64,000 nucleotides of DNA. Origin: Candidatus Enterenecus merdae. Its GTDB lineage: Bacteria > Bacillota > Clostridia > Oscillospirales > Oscillospiraceae. Shown here piece by piece: positions 60,639-64,000 of this stretch; position 1 is the stretch's first letter, and each line of letters opens with the position of its first letter. Where the stretch lies: positions 26,377 through 90,376 of the forward strand of contig DVJZ01000029.1 of assembly GCA_018716385.1 (NCBI GenBank), in the 5' to 3' direction. Under the pieces are notes generated by a model. It was given only the letters and a program-made list of their open reading frames with translations. It was not told where the DNA came from and did no database searches. Made by a program: the position numbers and the translations under genes.

Positions 60639-61486
60639 GGGGAGGATTGAAAACAGAGCTGTGGAAAGCCCTGCACAACCCCATGTTCTATGCCGCTCTG
60701 GCCATCGGATGCGGGATCACACTGATCAATGTGGTGGAGAATCTGGCTGTGGCGGAGGAGCTGCGCGCCTCCGTCCTGGCGGAGGACCATACCGGAGGAT
60801 CGCGCTCCCCCTGGGGATTTTCCCTGTTCTTTCTGTGGATGCCGGTGAACGGGATGAGCTACGGAAAAACGCTGTTCTATCTGGTGTGGCCCGTGCTGGC
60901 GGCCATGCCCTTCGGCTGGTCCTATCTCCAGGAACGCCGAGGCGGGCTGTACAACCAACTAATCATTCGCACGGGACGCAGCACCTTCTATCTGGCGAAA
61001 TATACGGCGGTCTTTGTCAGCGGCGGGCTGGCGGTGGCGGTGCCAGTGCTGTTCAACCTGCTGGTCAACGCCATGTTCTGCCCCTATGAGCTGCCGCACA
61101 TTTTGAATATGCTCCAGATTGGGGACGGCTATGCCCTGTCCGAGCTGTATTTCACAGCACCGTGGGTCTACGCCCTGCTCTGGTGCGGTATAGACTTTCT
61201 CCTTGGAGGTGCGGCGGCGGGGCTGTGCTTTGTGGTGGGGACCTGGCTCCGGCTCCAGGTAATGACCATCCTAACCCCCTTCGCGCTGCTTCTGGTGCTG
61301 GATGCCGCCATTGCGGCCATACGGGACAGATACGGCTGGAACCTGGAGCTGTCCCCCCTCCAGCTGGCGGCGTCTGTGCCCGGGCATCCCAATCCGGAAT
61401 GGGCTGTGATGGCCGCGTTCCTGCTCCTGGCGGCGGTGGGCTTCGGGATCGGATACTGGCAGGTGGTCCGTCATGAGTTGGCTTAA
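60635..61486 (+). CDS. ABC-2-like membrane protein (permease)
   Basis: Six hydrophobic segments; operonic overlaps with lipoprotein and next gene. Confidence 0.7.
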   Translation: MRGGLKTELWKALHNPMFYAALAIGCGITLINVVENLAVAEELRASVLAEDHTGGSRSPWGFSLFFLWMPVNGMSYGKTLFYLVWPVLAAMPFGWSYLQERRGGLYNQLIIRTGRSTFYLAKYTAVFVSGGLAVAVPVLFNLLVNAMFCPYELPHILNMLQIGDGYALSELYFTAPWVYALLWCGIDFLLGGAAAGLCFVVGTWLRLQVMTILTPFALLLVLDAAIAAIRDRYGWNLELSPLQLAASVPGHPNPEWAVMAAFLLLAAVGFGIGYWQVVRHELA

Positions 61487-62300
61487 GCTGCTGCGCCACG
61501 ACCTGGGGTGCGGCCTGGTGCGCTGGCGGTATCTCCTGGTTCCCGCGCTGGTCCTGTTCCCCTGCATCGCCTGCCGCAGCGGGGCGGTGCTGACAGCCGC
61601 CCCCGGCACTTGGATGGACTACATGCTCTATTGTTTCAAAGGGGCAATGCCTATGAACGCTAGCTCGGAGCTGGTGCTGGCCCTGCCTACCTTCTGGGCG
61701 CTAGCCATGGCGGGCTGCCTGCTGCTCAACCTGGACTACCTGCTCTCTGACCTGACCCAGGCGGGGCAGCAAATCATCTTCCGCAGCGGAAACCGTCGGG
61801 GCTGGTACTTGTCCAAGTGCGTCTGGAACCTGTGCAGCTGCGGGCTATATATGACCTTGATCTGCGCCGCTGTGCTGGTGTTCACCCTGCTGTCCGGCGG
61901 TCAGGCGTCCGCCCAGAGTACGCCGGAGATCCTGGAGATCAACTTTTCAGAGCTGATGACCGAGACGGCCCTGCTCACCCCGGGGCAGGGGGTGATTGCG
62001 GCAGTACTGCTGCCCTTGATGACCCTCATGGCCCTGAGCATGGTGCAGATGACCCTGTGTCTGCTGCTCAAGCCCATCCTGAGCTTCGTCGCCTCCCTGG
62101 CAGTGCTAGTGTTGGCGGTATATTGCAATCTCCCGTGGATCCCGGGCACCGGCGCCATGGTCATCCGCAGCGGGCTGCTCCTTCCGGGGGGGATTTCCCC
62201 GGGCATGGCGGCTCTCGTTGCAGGGGGGATCATCCTGCTTAGCGCCGGGGTGGGCTGCCTCAAGTTCAAATACACCGATATGTTAGGGCTGGAGGAATAG
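61473..62300 (+). CDS. Second ABC-2-like membrane protein (permease)
   Basis: Multiple TM segments; directly precedes ATPase gene. Confidence 0.7.
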   Translation: MSWLKLLRHDLGCGLVRWRYLLVPALVLFPCIACRSGAVLTAAPGTWMDYMLYCFKGAMPMNASSELVLALPTFWALAMAGCLLLNLDYLLSDLTQAGQQIIFRSGNRRGWYLSKCVWNLCSCGLYMTLICAAVLVFTLLSGGQASAQSTPEILEINFSELMTETALLTPGQGVIAAVLLPLMTLMALSMVQMTLCLLLKPILSFVASLAVLVLAVYCNLPWIPGTGAMVIRSGLLLPGGISPGMAALVAGGIILLSAGVGCLKFKYTDMLGLEE

Positions 62301-62303
62301 AAT

Positions 62304-62945
62304 ATGGAACTGCACATCAAACACGCCAGCAAATATATCCGCAAGGCCCTCATCCTGGACGACGTGAACCTGACCCTGCAAGGGGGAAGGATCTACGGGC
62401 TCCAGGGGCCCAACGGCTCAGGTAAGACCATGCTCATGCGGCTGATGGCAGGGCTGATCCGCCCTACCTCCGGCCAGGTGTGGATTGACGGGCGGCAGCT
62501 GGGCCGGGACATGGATTTCCCACCCTCCATGGGTCTGCTGCTGGAAAATCCCGCCTTTCTTCCCGGACACACAGGATTGAAGAACCTAGAATTGCTGGCC
62601 AAAATCCAAAATCGGATATCAGTGAAAGACATCCGGCAGGCCCTCCGAGATGTGGGGCTGGACCCAGATGACCGGCGGAAGTACCGCAAGTACTCCCTGG
62701 GTATGAAGCAGCGCCTGGGGGTGGCGGCGGCCATTATGGAGCAGCCAGAGCTCATTCTGGTGGACGAGCCTACGAACGCCTTGGATGACAAGGGTGTGAA
62801 ACAAATCTGCGCCCTGCTGCGCCGGGAGCGGGACCGGGGGTCGCTGCTGGTGCTGTCCTGCCATGACGCATCGATTTTGGAGGCCCTGTCCGACGAGATG
62901 TTCCACATCTACGAGGGGAAGGTGGAACGGAGGGTAGCGTCATGA
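62304..62945 (+). CDS. ABC transporter ATP-binding protein
   Basis: GLQGPNGSGKTMLMRLMAGLIRPTSG; KYSLGMKQRLGVAAAIMEQPELILVDEPTNALD. Confidence 0.93.
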   Translation: MELHIKHASKYIRKALILDDVNLTLQGGRIYGLQGPNGSGKTMLMRLMAGLIRPTSGQVWIDGRQLGRDMDFPPSMGLLLENPAFLPGHTGLKNLELLAKIQNRISVKDIRQALRDVGLDPDDRRKYRKYSLGMKQRLGVAAAIMEQPELILVDEPTNALDDKGVKQICALLRRERDRGSLLVLSCHDASILEALSDEMFHIYEGKVERRVAS

Positions 62946-63565
62946 GCAAAAAGGCAAAGCGGTTTTTGCTCCTGGCCGCGATCCTGCTGCTGGCCGGAGG
63001 GTGGGCCTGGCGGTATACCACGCTCAACGACTTTTACGGCAGCCTGTATGCACAGGTGCGGGATACGTATCCCATGGGGGAGATTGTGCCCATTGGGGAC
63101 AGCGGCACCAAGTATGGGATGAACGCCGGGGGGTACAGCGTCCGGGTGGATGACTTCGCCATTTTGGACCTGCCGGAGTTTCTAGAGCAGATCTCTGCGT
63201 CAGAAGCGGATCTCACCTCCCTGCCAGACAAGGTGGCGGTGGTGTATGTCACCCTCTTTAATGAGGACAGCCAGGCCCCTGGGGTCAACTTGGCTGGGTT
63301 TTGGCTGCACGGCATCGACAATTACGCCACGGCAGAGTTTGGGCTGGTGGCGTTGGCCAACCCGGTGCTCCGAGCATCGGGAAATCCTGGCATCAGCCTG
63401 TCCCCAGGGACGGAATATTCTGTGGTCATCCCCTTCAGCCTCTACGAGCAATACTTCGGCATGGATACCTGGCGGAATTTGGAGGAGTACGACTTCTATT
63501 TCTGCATGTCCAACCCAGACGGGGAGAAGGATATCCGGTGCCAATCTGTAGGTGAGCGGGGATGA
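62942..63565 (+). CDS. Membrane-anchored extracytoplasmic protein of unknown function
   Basis: N-terminal TM (FLLLAAILLLAGGWAWRY); last gene of the operon. Confidence 0.65.
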   Translation: MSKKAKRFLLLAAILLLAGGWAWRYTTLNDFYGSLYAQVRDTYPMGEIVPIGDSGTKYGMNAGGYSVRVDDFAILDLPEFLEQISASEADLTSLPDKVAVVYVTLFNEDSQAPGVNLAGFWLHGIDNYATAEFGLVALANPVLRASGNPGISLSPGTEYSVVIPFSLYEQYFGMDTWRNLEEYDFYFCMSNPDGEKDIRCQSVGERG

Positions 63566-63615
63566 GCGGTTGGGGATCTCTCTGGTTAACAGCTGCCTTG
63601 ATGCAACGCACCGGC

Positions 63616-63668
63616 AAAAGCGCGTCTGCGGCATAGAGCCTTGCCTCTCATGTCGCAGACGCGCTTTT
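63616..63668 (+). terminator. Terminator-like inverted repeat
   Basis: aaaagcgcgtctgcg ... cgcagacgcgctttt, 15-bp perfect arms followed by gtatat. Confidence 0.7.
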
Positions 63669-63906
63669 GTATATGCTCCTGCCCAGGTAGGTGCCTGCCG
63701 CTATCTGCCCACCCCGGCCCGGCACAGCTCTTCCTTGCCGAATGGATGAGGAGGCGGGCCTCTTGGAACACAGACAGATGGATGGGATGTCCAGAGAGGC
63801 GTTGATCGAGTGTAGTCCCAACTTCAGCCAAAAAGCACACCTGCCGCAACAGTAGTGGGTGAAAGGGGAAAAAGAACTGCCTCCCGGCACGAAGGGAGGT
63901 GAGAAC

Positions 63907-64000
63907 TTGAAACCTGACCGCCACTACGAGCACAAGCAGCACGCCTTTGACAGCTACTGCAAGAAGGTGCTGAAATACGAGGCGTACAACGGCTATCGTG
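63907..64000 (+). CDS. ICE-type small sigma-like/regulatory ORF, truncated by window edge
   Basis: SD gggaggtg, TTG start: MKPDRHYEHKQHAFDSYCKKVLKYEAYNGYR..., resembling small sigma-70-like ORFs of Tn916/Tn1549-type elements. Confidence 0.5.
   Translation, partial: MKPDRHYEHKQHAFDSYCKKVLKYEAYNGYR

Overview
64 kb window of a high-GC Firmicute chromosome. Gene content (spoIID, bofA-like gene, Spo0A_C-like domain, thiolase/CoA-transferase, V-ATPase) suggests a Clostridia/Oscillospiraceae gut-type genome; this is an inference. About 1-51.36 kb is dense housekeeping sequence: comEC (truncated at the left edge), pcrA, a minus-strand shikimate/phenylalanine operon (aroF, small ORF, aroB, aroA, GNAT, aroC, gamma-CA, pheA, HAD), cinA, thiI, a PTS EIIC-like protein, birA, htrA, a two-component system, CDF, U32 peptidase, mltG, tmk, tagA-like, glnS, a P2-type ATPase, thl-atoD-atoA, trmO, spoIID, bofA and a complete 9-gene V-type ATPase. 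From about 51.4 to 57.7 kb there is a lower-GC mosaic of truncated genes: 5' end of a LMW-PTP, 3' part of a carbohydrate-binding protein fused to a truncated AraC gene, half a MATE gene, and a truncated radical SAM enzyme behind an ABC transporter. From about 57.7 to 63.6 kb there is an uncharacterised secreted-protein/ABC locus, and the right edge starts an ICE-type ORF. Best candidates for something undescribed: (1) an unannotated 42-aa peptide ORF with a strong SD directly upstream of ABC permease, ATPase and radical SAM genes, a candidate RiPP locus (57,628 to 54,905, minus); (2) an unannotated 32-aa Phe/aromatic-rich leader peptide with promoter and terminator-like hairpin ahead of the aroF...pheA operon, a candidate attenuator; (3) a yybP-ykoY (Mn2+)-like leader upstream of the P-type ATPase. 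No tRNA, rRNA or CRISPR was recognised. All calls are by eye, without database searches.
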